Below, in pieces: positions 52,940 through 61,104 of a stretch of 64,000 nucleotides of DNA (its first letter is position 1; the number at the start of each line of letters is the position of its first letter). The notes beneath the pieces were generated by a model. The model was not told the origin of the DNA. It saw nothing but the letters and a program-made list of their open reading frames with translations, and ran no database searches. A program made the translations under genes and the position numbers. Origin of the DNA: Photobacterium lutimaris (GTDB taxonomy: Bacteria; Pseudomonadota; Gammaproteobacteria; Enterobacterales; Vibrionaceae); assembly GCF_003025555.1 (NCBI RefSeq), contig NZ_PYMH01000002.1:558001-622000 (forward strand), read 5' to 3'.

Positions 52940-53620
52940 TTAAAGGCTAAGTGGAGACAAGTCTATGTAGCTCGACAAGTTGCGCTTTTTGATACCCGGC
53001 ATATAAGGGATTTCACCCAATTTTTTACCCGGTAGGTTTTCTTCCAACATACGGATGATGTCCGCGTAGTTCTCCGTACCTGGATTAATACGGTTTGCAA
53101 CCCAGCCAACCACTTCCAAGCCATCATGTTGAATCGCTTCAGCAGTTAGGATGGCATGGCTCAAACAGCCTAGTTTCACCCCGACAACCAAGATAACAGG
53201 CAGTTTTTCCTGCTTAACCCAAGTCGACAGGTAGTCGCTCCAAGAAACAGGGACACGCCAGCCACCTGCTCCCTCTACCAAAACAACGTCAGATTTTTGT
53301 TTAAGGCCATCTAACCCTTTAGACAGGACATCAAACTCAATAACACGATTTTCCTGTTCCGCAGCCAGATGCGGAGAGATCGCGGCTTCAAAAGCGTATG
53401 GGTTAACTTCGTCGTACTCAAGCTCGACAACCGATGCATCTTGAATATACAAGGCGTCTGAATTACGCATACCATTAGCAGTCGGTGCACTGCCCGATGC
53501 AACCGGCTTATAACCCGCCATCTTGATATTCGCGCTAGCTGCAGCATGAAGAATGGCGCGAGAGGCTACAGTTTTACCTACTTCAGTATCTGTACCTGTT
53601 ACAAAGAAAGCGTTAGTCAT
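52940..53620 (-). CDS. bioD: Dethiobiotin synthetase
   Basis: 226 residues. P-loop [19 protein letters not shown] at the N-terminus, the KPVASG motif and the [12 protein letters not shown] loop are all standard. It closes the ureido ring of dethiobiotin with CO2 and ATP. The start overlaps the bioC stop by 8 bases; it is the last gene of bioBFCD. Confidence 0.96.
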   Translation of the reverse strand: MTNAFFVTGTDTEVGKTVASRAILHAAASANIKMAGYKPVASGSAPTANGMRNSDALYIQDASVVELEYDEVNPYAFEAAISPHLAAEQENRVIEFDVLSKGLDGLKQKSDVVLVEGAGGWRVPVSWSDYLSTWVKQEKLPVILVVGVKLGCLSHAILTAEAIQHDGLEVVGWVANRINPGTENYADIIRMLEENLPGKKLGEIPYMPGIKKRNLSSYIDLSPLSL

Positions 53621-54437
53621 TAATAATTACTCCAAAACAGACTTGGTATGTTGCCGGCAGCTGGTTGTCCTCATGTCGAAACTCATCATAAGCGCTCTCT
53701 AATGCCTTAAATGTCTTGCGACCGGCCAAGCCTGCTTTTCGCCCCTGATGAATATGTGTTGCCCCTATACCTTTCAAATCTTTCATAAGGTCAACTGCCG
53801 AGCGGTAATACATGGTGATTGGCTCGAATTCTAGGTCAACCGCAGTACACCCCGCTTGCGCCAGCGCAAGTTTTATGGCCTTTTGCGAAAGAAACTGGTT
53901 CACATGTTGATATTGATCAACCTGCTCCCATGCATGAGCAAGTTCATGCAATGAGCCTTCGGCCAAGGTGGAAAACACTATTTTCCCACCCGGCTTGACG
54001 ACACGCTGAAGCTCACGCAGAGGAACGGACAGGTCATCACACCACTGCAAAGCCAAGCTAGTAAAGGCAAAATCGAACTGATTGTCTGGCAATGGCAGGC
54101 ATTCTGCATCTCCCTCTACATAGCTGATTCCCTCGCCACAGCGCAACCTGGCTTGCTCAAGCATCTGGCTAGACAGATCTGCCGCGCATACATGCATACC
54201 TCGTTGCTCCAGCTGCTGACTAAAATAACCCGTCCCGCAACCTAGATCGAGCACTTGGCTACCCGCAACATTAAGCACCGGTAGTTTAGCCAATAAGTGA
54301 TGGCCTACCTGACGCTGAAAAGCCGCCGATTGATCATAATGTTTCGCGGCCTTGCCAAATGCATCTGCGATAGCTTGCTTATCAGTAATAACGGCACCAT
54401 CCGGACCAGGGGCTGCCATTTCTGCATTATTTTTCAT
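53613..54437 (-). CDS. bioC: Malonyl-[acyl-carrier protein] O-methyltransferase
   Basis: 274 residues, class I SAM methyltransferase: [23 protein letters not shown], motif [16 protein letters not shown], and [16 protein letters not shown]. It methylates malonyl-ACP to prime pimelate synthesis for biotin. The start at 54437 has GAGG 7 bases upstream and lies inside the bioF end; an upstream in-frame ATG at 54449 is less well placed. Confidence 0.94.
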   Translation of the reverse strand: MKNNAEMAAPGPDGAVITDKQAIADAFGKAAKHYDQSAAFQRQVGHHLLAKLPVLNVAGSQVLDLGCGTGYFSQQLEQRGMHVCAADLSSQMLEQARLRCGEGISYVEGDAECLPLPDNQFDFAFTSLALQWCDDLSVPLRELQRVVKPGGKIVFSTLAEGSLHELAHAWEQVDQYQHVNQFLSQKAIKLALAQAGCTAVDLEFEPITMYYRSAVDLMKDLKGIGATHIHQGRKAGLAGRKTFKALESAYDEFRHEDNQLPATYQVCFGVIIND

Positions 54438-55587
54438 GCCATACCTCATTGATAGCCTGTGCCAGCAAATGAATGTCTGCTTCTTGGTGGGCTGCTGTCA
54501 AAGTAACCCGCAGCCTCGCGGCATTAGCGGGGACTGTCGGCGGCCGGATAGCACTGACCCACAGCCCTCGCTGTCGCAATTTCTCGGCTATGCTCACTGC
54601 TCTCTCACTACTCCCTACCATTAACGGTTTAATCGGGGTTTGGGTTTCGAGTACCTCAACAACCGGTGATAAGTGTTCAGCCAAGGTTTGCCCAAGCGCT
54701 GTGAGTTTTTCACGTCGCCAATCGCCCTGCTGAATCATGAGACACGCTTTGGATAGTGCGTGAGCCTGAGCGGGTGGCATCGCGGTTGAGTAAATAAAGT
54801 GGCGGGCAAACTGCACCAGGTAGTCAGCCATCGCTTTATTGCACAATATGGCGGCCCCTTGCAGACCAAAGGCCTTGCCAAAGGTCACCACTAAAATATC
54901 CGGCTTGATGCCTGCGCGATCACAACTGCCGCGACCAAAGTCGCCAAGCACCCCACAACCGTGGGCGTCATCAACCACCAGCATACTATGTGCTTGCTGG
55001 CAGACACGTGCGATATCTCGAAGCGGCGAGAGATCCCCGTCCATACTAAAGACCCCTTCTGTCACCACTAACTTGGGAGCATCTTCAGGAAGACGAGATA
55101 ACAGACGAGATAAAGAGGATGGATCATTGTGGGCAAAACGTCGCATCGTTGCCGGTGAGCGCATCCCCGCCTCAATCAGCGATGCGTGATTGAGCTTATC
55201 TTGCAGCAAGTGGTCCCCCTCTTGCAGCAAGGCAAACAACAACGCTTGGTTGGCACTGAAACCACTGCTGAACAGCAGGGCATGCTCATAGCCTAACCAT
55301 TCTGACAGCTGTGCTTGCAGGTGAGCATGAGGAGAGTGGAACCCGGTAACCAATGGACTCGCACCGCTACCGGCACCAAAGCGGGATAGCCCTTCTTGCC
55401 ATGCTCTAACCAACTCGGGGTCTTGCGCTAAGCCAAGGTAGTCGTTGCTTGAAAAATTACGCAACGATTGACCGCCATACTGCACCGACATGGCCTGCCC
55501 ACGATTTAAGCAATTGAGCTTTCGGTGTAACCCTTGAGCCTGCCTTTCCTCAAGGGCTGAAGTGATCCGTTGGTTAAACCGATGCAT
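54427..55587 (-). CDS. bioF: 8-amino-7-oxononanoate synthase
   Basis: 386 residues, PLP enzyme of the alpha-oxoamine synthase family. Motifs: [47 protein letters not shown] and the PLP Lys in [11 protein letters not shown]. It condenses pimeloyl-ACP with alanine. Start at 55587 ([12 protein letters not shown]) because it aligns with other BioF proteins; it overlaps the bioB stop by 14 bases. Confidence 0.95.
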   Translation of the reverse strand: MHRFNQRITSALEERQAQGLHRKLNCLNRGQAMSVQYGGQSLRNFSSNDYLGLAQDPELVRAWQEGLSRFGAGSGASPLVTGFHSPHAHLQAQLSEWLGYEHALLFSSGFSANQALLFALLQEGDHLLQDKLNHASLIEAGMRSPATMRRFAHNDPSSLSRLLSRLPEDAPKLVVTEGVFSMDGDLSPLRDIARVCQQAHSMLVVDDAHGCGVLGDFGRGSCDRAGIKPDILVVTFGKAFGLQGAAILCNKAMADYLVQFARHFIYSTAMPPAQAHALSKACLMIQQGDWRREKLTALGQTLAEHLSPVVEVLETQTPIKPLMVGSSERAVSIAEKLRQRGLWVSAIRPPTVPANAARLRVTLTAAHQEADIHLLAQAINEVWHEK

Positions 55588-56626
55588 CGTAGAACAAATC
55601 ATCCTTGCTTGGTCGTGCCGCGACTCGCTGGGCAACTTGTCCCAACAGCTCCTGCGCTTGCACTTCATCAGGCTTGGCACTTTGCTCCGTACGGTTAATA
55701 CCTAGCTTGGCAAACAACTGCATGTCTTTGTCTTCGCCAGGGTTCGGTGTGGTTAGCAACTTGCAACCGTAGAACACCGAGTTGGCACCAGCCATAAAAC
55801 ACAGCGCCTGCATCTGCTCGTTCATGTCTTCACGTCCTGCCGATAAACGTACCGCCGACTGCGGCATGATGATACGGGCAACCGCGATGATACGAACAAA
55901 ATCGAACGGGTCAACGTCATCGACAGACTCTAGCGGCGTGCCCTTAACCTTGACCAGCATGTTGATCGGTACGCTCTCTGGGTGGGTCGGTAAATTGGCA
56001 AGCTCAACCAATAGTCCCGCTCGGTCACGGGAGCTTTCTCCCATACCGATAATCCCACCCGAGCAAATTTTCATCCCTGCCTCCCGGACATGACTCAAGG
56101 TGTCAAGGCGATCCTGGTAAGTACGGGTCGTAATAATATTGCCGTAGAACTCCGGGGAGGTGTCTAGATTGTGGTTGTAATAGTCCAAACCGGCTTCAGC
56201 CAACTCATTGGCTTGATCACCGGAGATCATACCGAGCGTCATACAGGTTTCGAGCCCCATGGATTTCACCCCGCGTACCATATCGAGCAGGTAAGGCATA
56301 TCGCGTTCTTTCGGATTTTTCCATGCCGCCCCCATACAGAAACGCGTTGCGCCGGATGTTTTTGCTTTTTCCGCCGCGTCGAGCACCCGTTCAACTTCCA
56401 GCAGTCGTTCGCGATCAACATCGGTGCGGTAATGCGCACTTTGTGGACAGTACTTGCAATCTTCCGGGCAAGCGCCCGTTTTAATGGACAGCAGGGTACT
56501 CACTTGCACCTTGTTAGGATCGTGGTACTGACGGTGTACCTGCTGCGCGGCAAACACCAAATCCATAAATGGCTGGTCAAATAGCGCTTGAACTTCCTCG
56601 ACTGTCCAGTCGTGACGTACTTCCAC
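55574..56626 (-). CDS. bioB: Biotin synthase
   Basis: 350 residues, radical SAM enzyme inserting sulfur into dethiobiotin. The cluster motif CPEDCKYC, the second FeS-binding Cys/Arg set ([19 protein letters not shown]-type [20 protein letters not shown]) and the TIM barrel are complete. First gene of the minus-strand bioBFCD operon, divergent from bioA. Confidence 0.97.
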   Translation of the reverse strand: MEVRHDWTVEEVQALFDQPFMDLVFAAQQVHRQYHDPNKVQVSTLLSIKTGACPEDCKYCPQSAHYRTDVDRERLLEVERVLDAAEKAKTSGATRFCMGAAWKNPKERDMPYLLDMVRGVKSMGLETCMTLGMISGDQANELAEAGLDYYNHNLDTSPEFYGNIITTRTYQDRLDTLSHVREAGMKICSGGIIGMGESSRDRAGLLVELANLPTHPESVPINMLVKVKGTPLESVDDVDPFDFVRIIAVARIIMPQSAVRLSAGREDMNEQMQALCFMAGANSVFYGCKLLTTPNPGEDKDMQLFAKLGINRTEQSAKPDEVQAQELLGQVAQRVAARPSKDDLFYDASV

Positions 56627-56710
56627 GTGTAATCACCTCTTATTATGTGTCCAGCAACCCCATGTTATTACCACTGGAGTTATGCATTCATTGCTTCTTG
56701 TTACTTGGCT

Positions 56711-56733
56711 AGTCTACTTTGAGACGGTAGACT
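56711..56733. repeat. Inverted repeat AGTCTAC-N9-GTAGACT in the bioB-bioA intergenic region
   Basis: Perfect 7-bp arms lying next to and partly overlapping the left half of the BirA-type operator. Significance unknown; it could be part of the divergent promoter. Confidence 0.45.
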
Positions 56734-56764
56734 GTCAACTACCAAGAAGGAGCAAGGTTTACAA
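56732..56764 (+). promoter_or_regulatory. BirA (biotin repressor) operator
   Basis: CTGTCAACT, 15-base spacer, GGTTTACAA. The right half is the exact enterobacterial half-site; the left matches TTGTAAACC at 6 of 9. It covers the bioA ribosome-binding site (AAGGAG) and ends two bases before its GTG start, so it can repress both divergent transcripts. Confidence 0.75.
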
Positions 56765-56766
56765 CT

Positions 56767-58047
56767 GTGCAAAAAACAAACAAATCGGTCGATTTGGAAT
56801 TTGACCAACAGCATGTCTGGCACCCATATACATCTACGCTCAACCCACTGCCATGCTATCCAGTTGTCAGTGCCAGCGGGGTATATTTGCAACTTGAGGA
56901 CGGCAGAGAAATTATTGACGGGATGTCGTCATGGTGGTCAACAATTCATGGCTACAACCACCCCGCGCTGACCGAAGCAGCTAAAGCCCAGCTCGACAAG
57001 ATGTCACACGTTATGTTTGGTGGCATTACCCACCAGCCAGCAGTGGAGCTCTGCCGCAAGCTGGTTGATATCACACCGGAGCCTCTCCAGCATGTCTTTC
57101 TGGCTGACTCTGGCTCCGTCGCGGTGGAAGTGTCCCTGAAGATGGCGTTGCAGTACTGGCATGCCAAAGGCGAACGCCGATCGAAGTTTCTCACCGTCAA
57201 GCATGGCTACCACGGTGATACTTTTGCTGCAATGTCAGTCACCGATCCCGATAATTCCATGCACAGCCTATACAAAGGATTCTTGCCTGAGCATATTTTT
57301 GTCCAGTCACCAGAATGTGGGTTTTCCGAACCCTGGCAAGAATCAGATATCGACGATTTCCGCCACCAGCTAGAGCAGCATAAGAATGATGTGGCAGCAG
57401 TGATTATCGAGCCTATCGTTCAGGGTGCGGGCGGGATGCGGATCTATCACCCAACCTTCCTCAAGCGGGTACGTCAACTGTGCGACACATACGGGATCTT
57501 GCTTATCGCTGACGAGATTGCGACCGGTTTTGGGCGTACAGGAAAATTATTTGCTTGTGAGCATGCCGGTATCAGTCCTGACATAATGTGTGTTGGCAAG
57601 GCATTAACCGGGGGCTATATGACCCTTTCCGCAACCCTCACCACTGCCCATGTCGCAAATACGGTATGCAGTGGGGCGGCGGGGTGCTTCATGCACGGAC
57701 CGACGTTCATGGGTAACCCGCTAGCCTGTGCGGTTGCCAACGCCAGCTTAGATATCCTCGCCCAAGGCCATTGGCAGGAACAGGTAAAAAACATTGAAAA
57801 ACAATTATCTGAGTCGTTGCCAGAGATTGAAAAACTGGACAAGGTCAAGGCTGTTCGTTGGCTGGGGGCTATCGGTGTTGTCGAGCTTCATGAGCCTGTC
57901 GATATGGCCAATATTCAGGAAACGTTTGTAGACAGTGGCGTCTGGATTCGCCCTTTTGGCACACTTGTCTACATAATGCCTCCATTTATCATTAATCAAC
58001 AACAACTTAGCCAACTCACTTCGGCGATCAAGCTAGCACTTAAGTAG
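56767..58047 (+). CDS. bioA: Adenosylmethionine-8-amino-7-oxononanoate aminotransferase
   Basis: 426 residues, class III PLP aminotransferase that makes 7,8-diaminopelargonate with SAM as amino donor. Motifs: HVWHPYTSTLNPLPCYPV, MSSWWSTIHGYNHPA, FLADSGSVAVEVSLKMA, HGYHGDTFAAMSV, IADEIATGFGRTGKLFACEHA and the PLP Lys in VGKALTGGY. Starts with GTG at 56767 after AAGGAG. Alone on the plus strand, divergent from bioBFCD, the standard arrangement. Confidence 0.96.
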   Translation: MQKTNKSVDLEFDQQHVWHPYTSTLNPLPCYPVVSASGVYLQLEDGREIIDGMSSWWSTIHGYNHPALTEAAKAQLDKMSHVMFGGITHQPAVELCRKLVDITPEPLQHVFLADSGSVAVEVSLKMALQYWHAKGERRSKFLTVKHGYHGDTFAAMSVTDPDNSMHSLYKGFLPEHIFVQSPECGFSEPWQESDIDDFRHQLEQHKNDVAAVIIEPIVQGAGGMRIYHPTFLKRVRQLCDTYGILLIADEIATGFGRTGKLFACEHAGISPDIMCVGKALTGGYMTLSATLTTAHVANTVCSGAAGCFMHGPTFMGNPLACAVANASLDILAQGHWQEQVKNIEKQLSESLPEIEKLDKVKAVRWLGAIGVVELHEPVDMANIQETFVDSGVWIRPFGTLVYIMPPFIINQQQLSQLTSAIKLALK

Positions 58048-58165
58048 TATCGAAAAGCAGACAACGTCTAATGATTGTCTGCTTATACTTTTCCTGAACG
58101 TTATAGCAATCCCAACTTATGGTTGGCTCGTATTTATAATGAATAACGTCAGTAAGGCTAGAACT

Positions 58166-58732
58166 ATGCAATTACCACTATTTCCGTTACAGATATACCT
58201 ACTACCAGGTGGGATAAGTAAACTGAGGATTGTCGAACCTCGCTATACCCGGTTAGTCAAACTAGCTATGGGTGACGGCAACGGTTTCGGCCTCTGTATG
58301 AAAGATGGAGACTCTCTGTGTCATTTCGGAACCCGAGTGATCATAACGGATTTCGAAAAACTCCCTGATGGCCTACTGGGCATTACCATTAGAGGTGTGG
58401 AAAAATTCTTAATCAATAAGCATTGGCAGGAGGATGACGGATTGCGGTTTGGCGATGTCACATCGATGTCCAACTGGACCCCAAGTCAAATTAAATTCGT
58501 TGACCGAGACATATCCAATAGCCTAAAAGCGCTATTTGAAGAATACCCTGAGCATGCAGAGAATTATCCGTTGCCGGATTACAATGATATGACCTGGGTA
58601 TGCCAACGCTGGCTTGAACTATTGCCGCTGGAAACTAACCAGAAGCAGTGGTTTATGAGCCGCAATGATCACCGTGCAGCATTATCCTTTCTGCACAATG
58701 TCATTGACGATCAATTAAAAAGAGAATGCTAG
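58166..58732 (+). CDS. Lon N-terminal substrate-binding domain protein
   Basis: 188 residues resembling a free-standing Lon substrate-binding (LON) domain: MQLPLFPLQIYLLPGGISKLRIVEPRYTRLV, FGLCMKDGD, FGTRVIITDFEKLPDGLLGITIRG. No ATPase or protease domain follows. The start at 58166 has AAGG 8 bases upstream and matches where relatives begin; an ATG at 58139 would add nine residues. Its role is unknown. Confidence 0.82.
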   Translation: MQLPLFPLQIYLLPGGISKLRIVEPRYTRLVKLAMGDGNGFGLCMKDGDSLCHFGTRVIITDFEKLPDGLLGITIRGVEKFLINKHWQEDDGLRFGDVTSMSNWTPSQIKFVDRDISNSLKALFEEYPEHAENYPLPDYNDMTWVCQRWLELLPLETNQKQWFMSRNDHRAALSFLHNVIDDQLKREC

Positions 58733-58806
58733 GCTAACAAACAATACAAGCACATGTCTGTGGATGTGAATTTTTACAAAGGCATGATGGTTTCGCATCA
58801 AAGCAA

Positions 58807-60021
58807 TTAACCGTCAATCAACTTCATCAACAAGTGACCATCATACATCGCCTGTTTGACCAAGGCCGCACCAGGCATTGTCGCCTGGGTATAAAACGAG
58901 CTTTGTTCGATAACCAAGCTACGGTTGTAAATAGGTAACGATTGGTTACGGACACACTCCATGATCGCCGGATACAAAAGATCCTTGGCCCGATTAAATT
59001 CACCACCGATTAGGATTTTTTCCGGGTTGAACAAGTTCACCATAATAGCGATGGCCTGACCCAAATTATGCCCCAGTTCAACAATCACCTGCCTAGCCAG
59101 GGTATCTCCTGCAAGCGAAGCGTCACAGATACGTTCAATGGTCAGGGTTTTACCGTGCAACGATGAAGGATGGCCCTCACGCAATCTCTGTTCGACCTGT
59201 TCGATGACAGCCTTCAGGCTCGCCACGGTTTCCAAGCAACCATGGTTTCCGCAGAAACAGCGCTTACCATAAGGTTTAATCTGGATATGACCCAATTCGC
59301 CGACATTACCACTGCGTCCCTGCAGCACCACATTATCAAGCACGATACCGGCACCGACACCGTGATGGATAGAGACCAAAATGGAATTGGCAACATCACG
59401 CGAATTGCCAAACAACTTCTCAGCCAACGCCCAAGAGCGGGTATCATTGCCGATGAATACCGGTAACCCCGTTGCTTGATGGATAGCCGGCCCGAGTTCA
59501 AGGTTATGTACATCATAGTGCGGCATCTGAATAATCATACCGGCATCAGAATTTACCAATCCCGGTAATGTCACCGCGATGGCAGTAATGCGATCCAATT
59601 CAGTCACATGATTGGCGAAAAAGGTATGAATTTCAGCAATCAGTTTTTTCATTACTTCATCTTGATGAAGAACATCAATATCCTGACGCTCTTCCACCAA
59701 GATATCTCCACCGAGTTCATGCAAGGCAATGGTTAAATAACCACGGCCAAGACGAATCGACAAGAACTGCCAACCTTCATTAGCTGGCACCAAGCCTACC
59801 GCAGGTCGTCCCCGGCTGGATGATTCCTGAATCGCCGTTTCCTTGATGAGATGGGCTTCAATCAACTCACGAGTAATCTTGGTAATACTTGCAGGTGCCA
59901 ATTGGCTACGCTTGGAAAGCTCAATGCGGGAGATTGGGCCAAACAAGTCAATAAGCTTGTAAACGCTGCCGGCATTATTTCTTTTGATATGGTCGATATG
60001 ACCTGGCTGAGCGACATACAT
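58807..60021 (-). CDS. mlc: Mlc-type ROK family transcriptional repressor
   Basis: 404 residues. An N-terminal winged helix (MYVAQPGHIDHIKRNNAGSVYKLIDLFGPISRIELSKRSQLAPASITKITRELIEAHLI) is nearly identical to Mlc, followed by a ROK domain with the zinc motif GKRCFCGNHGCLETVAS and a VNLFNPEKILIGGEF segment. Mlc represses PTS sugar genes until sequestered by dephosphorylated EIIBC-Glc. The start at 60021 has GGAG 8 bases upstream and matches Vibrio Mlc, in preference to 60048. Confidence 0.95.
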   Translation of the reverse strand: MYVAQPGHIDHIKRNNAGSVYKLIDLFGPISRIELSKRSQLAPASITKITRELIEAHLIKETAIQESSSRGRPAVGLVPANEGWQFLSIRLGRGYLTIALHELGGDILVEERQDIDVLHQDEVMKKLIAEIHTFFANHVTELDRITAIAVTLPGLVNSDAGMIIQMPHYDVHNLELGPAIHQATGLPVFIGNDTRSWALAEKLFGNSRDVANSILVSIHHGVGAGIVLDNVVLQGRSGNVGELGHIQIKPYGKRCFCGNHGCLETVASLKAVIEQVEQRLREGHPSSLHGKTLTIERICDASLAGDTLARQVIVELGHNLGQAIAIMVNLFNPEKILIGGEFNRAKDLLYPAIMECVRNQSLPIYNRSLVIEQSSFYTQATMPGAALVKQAMYDGHLLMKLIDG

Positions 60022-60285
60022 GCCTAAACTCCCGAAAAAATCTGTCATTATTTAATACATATTTAATTTTTTTACTTTGCGAAGTAATTGTGAAGCCGAT
60101 TATGTTAAGTACGTGACAACGGTCACGGCGAATCATGAAAAACACCACAATTTTTGCCCTGCGTCTCATTCTACCGCAAAATTATTGCCTTTTTTTTAAC
60201 AACAAAAATTAACCTATTTAAAGACAGCCTGCTGCAATTTTGCGATAATCGCCGGTCGCGAAAATCCCCCACCATGAGGTTAACG

Positions 60286-60954
60286 GTGTACAAAATTAAC
60301 GAAGTCTTTGAAACGATCCAAGGCGAAGGCGTATTTACCGGTGTGCCAGCCATTTTTGTCCGGCTCCAAATCTGCCCTGTCGGATGTGCATGGTGTGACA
60401 CCAAGCAAACTTGGAGCGCCGAACCTCAAGATCACGGCTCGGTTGTCGACGTTATGGCAAAGACGGGCGATTCACCGATTTGGACTGAGCTCGATGCTCA
60501 AGGTATCGTTAATCTGCTGACAGAGCAACAGTACACTGCCAAGCACGTGGTCATCACCGGTGGTGAGCCTTGTATCTATGACTTGCGACCGCTGACTGAA
60601 GCGCTAGAACAAGCCGGCTTTCGTTGCCAAATTGAAACCAGCGGTACATCAGAGGTACAAGCAACGGAAAACACTTGGGTTACCGTGTCTCCGAAGATAA
60701 ACATGAAAGCCAAGCTGCCTGTACTTGAAAGTGCACTTGAGCGAGCTGATGAGATCAAGCATCCCGTCGGTACCCAAAAAGACATCGAACAACTTGATGA
60801 GCTACTTGCCGGCAAGCAACTCAAAACCGAGGTTGAAATAGCGCTGCAACCTATCAGCCAAAAGCCTAGAGCAACTGAGCTGTGTATCGAAACCTGCATC
60901 AAGCGTAACTGGCGCCTTTCTATTCAGACTCATAAGTACTTGGCCATCGCATAA
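60286..60954 (+). CDS. queE: 7-carboxy-7-deazaguanine synthase
   Basis: 222 residues, radical SAM enzyme of queuosine synthesis (CPH4 to CDG). The N-terminus YKINEVFETIQGEGVFTGVPAIFVRLQICPVGCAWCDTKQTW carries the CxxxCxxC cluster motif, then VITGGEPC and a C-terminal SIQTHKYL. The start is taken as GTG at 60286, six bases after GAGG, because orthologues begin MYKINE; the ATG at 60274 is an alternative that would add four residues and contain the ribosome-binding site. A weak hairpin (CGGCTGTC/GACAGCCG) at 60968-60992 follows. Confidence 0.93.
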   Translation: MYKINEVFETIQGEGVFTGVPAIFVRLQICPVGCAWCDTKQTWSAEPQDHGSVVDVMAKTGDSPIWTELDAQGIVNLLTEQQYTAKHVVITGGEPCIYDLRPLTEALEQAGFRCQIETSGTSEVQATENTWVTVSPKINMKAKLPVLESALERADEIKHPVGTQKDIEQLDELLAGKQLKTEVEIALQPISQKPRATELCIETCIKRNWRLSIQTHKYLAIA

Positions 60955-61104
60955 ATCGGGCCGAAGACGGCTGTCTTACTTTCAGGACAGCCGCTCTATA
61001 TCCGAGACCCATCTCCTTTCTTAACTTTGTATCTTTTTGTCCTATCTATACTCAGCTGAAAACAAATACCAATAAAAGAGTTATCACCTATTGGGGAATG
61101 CAAT

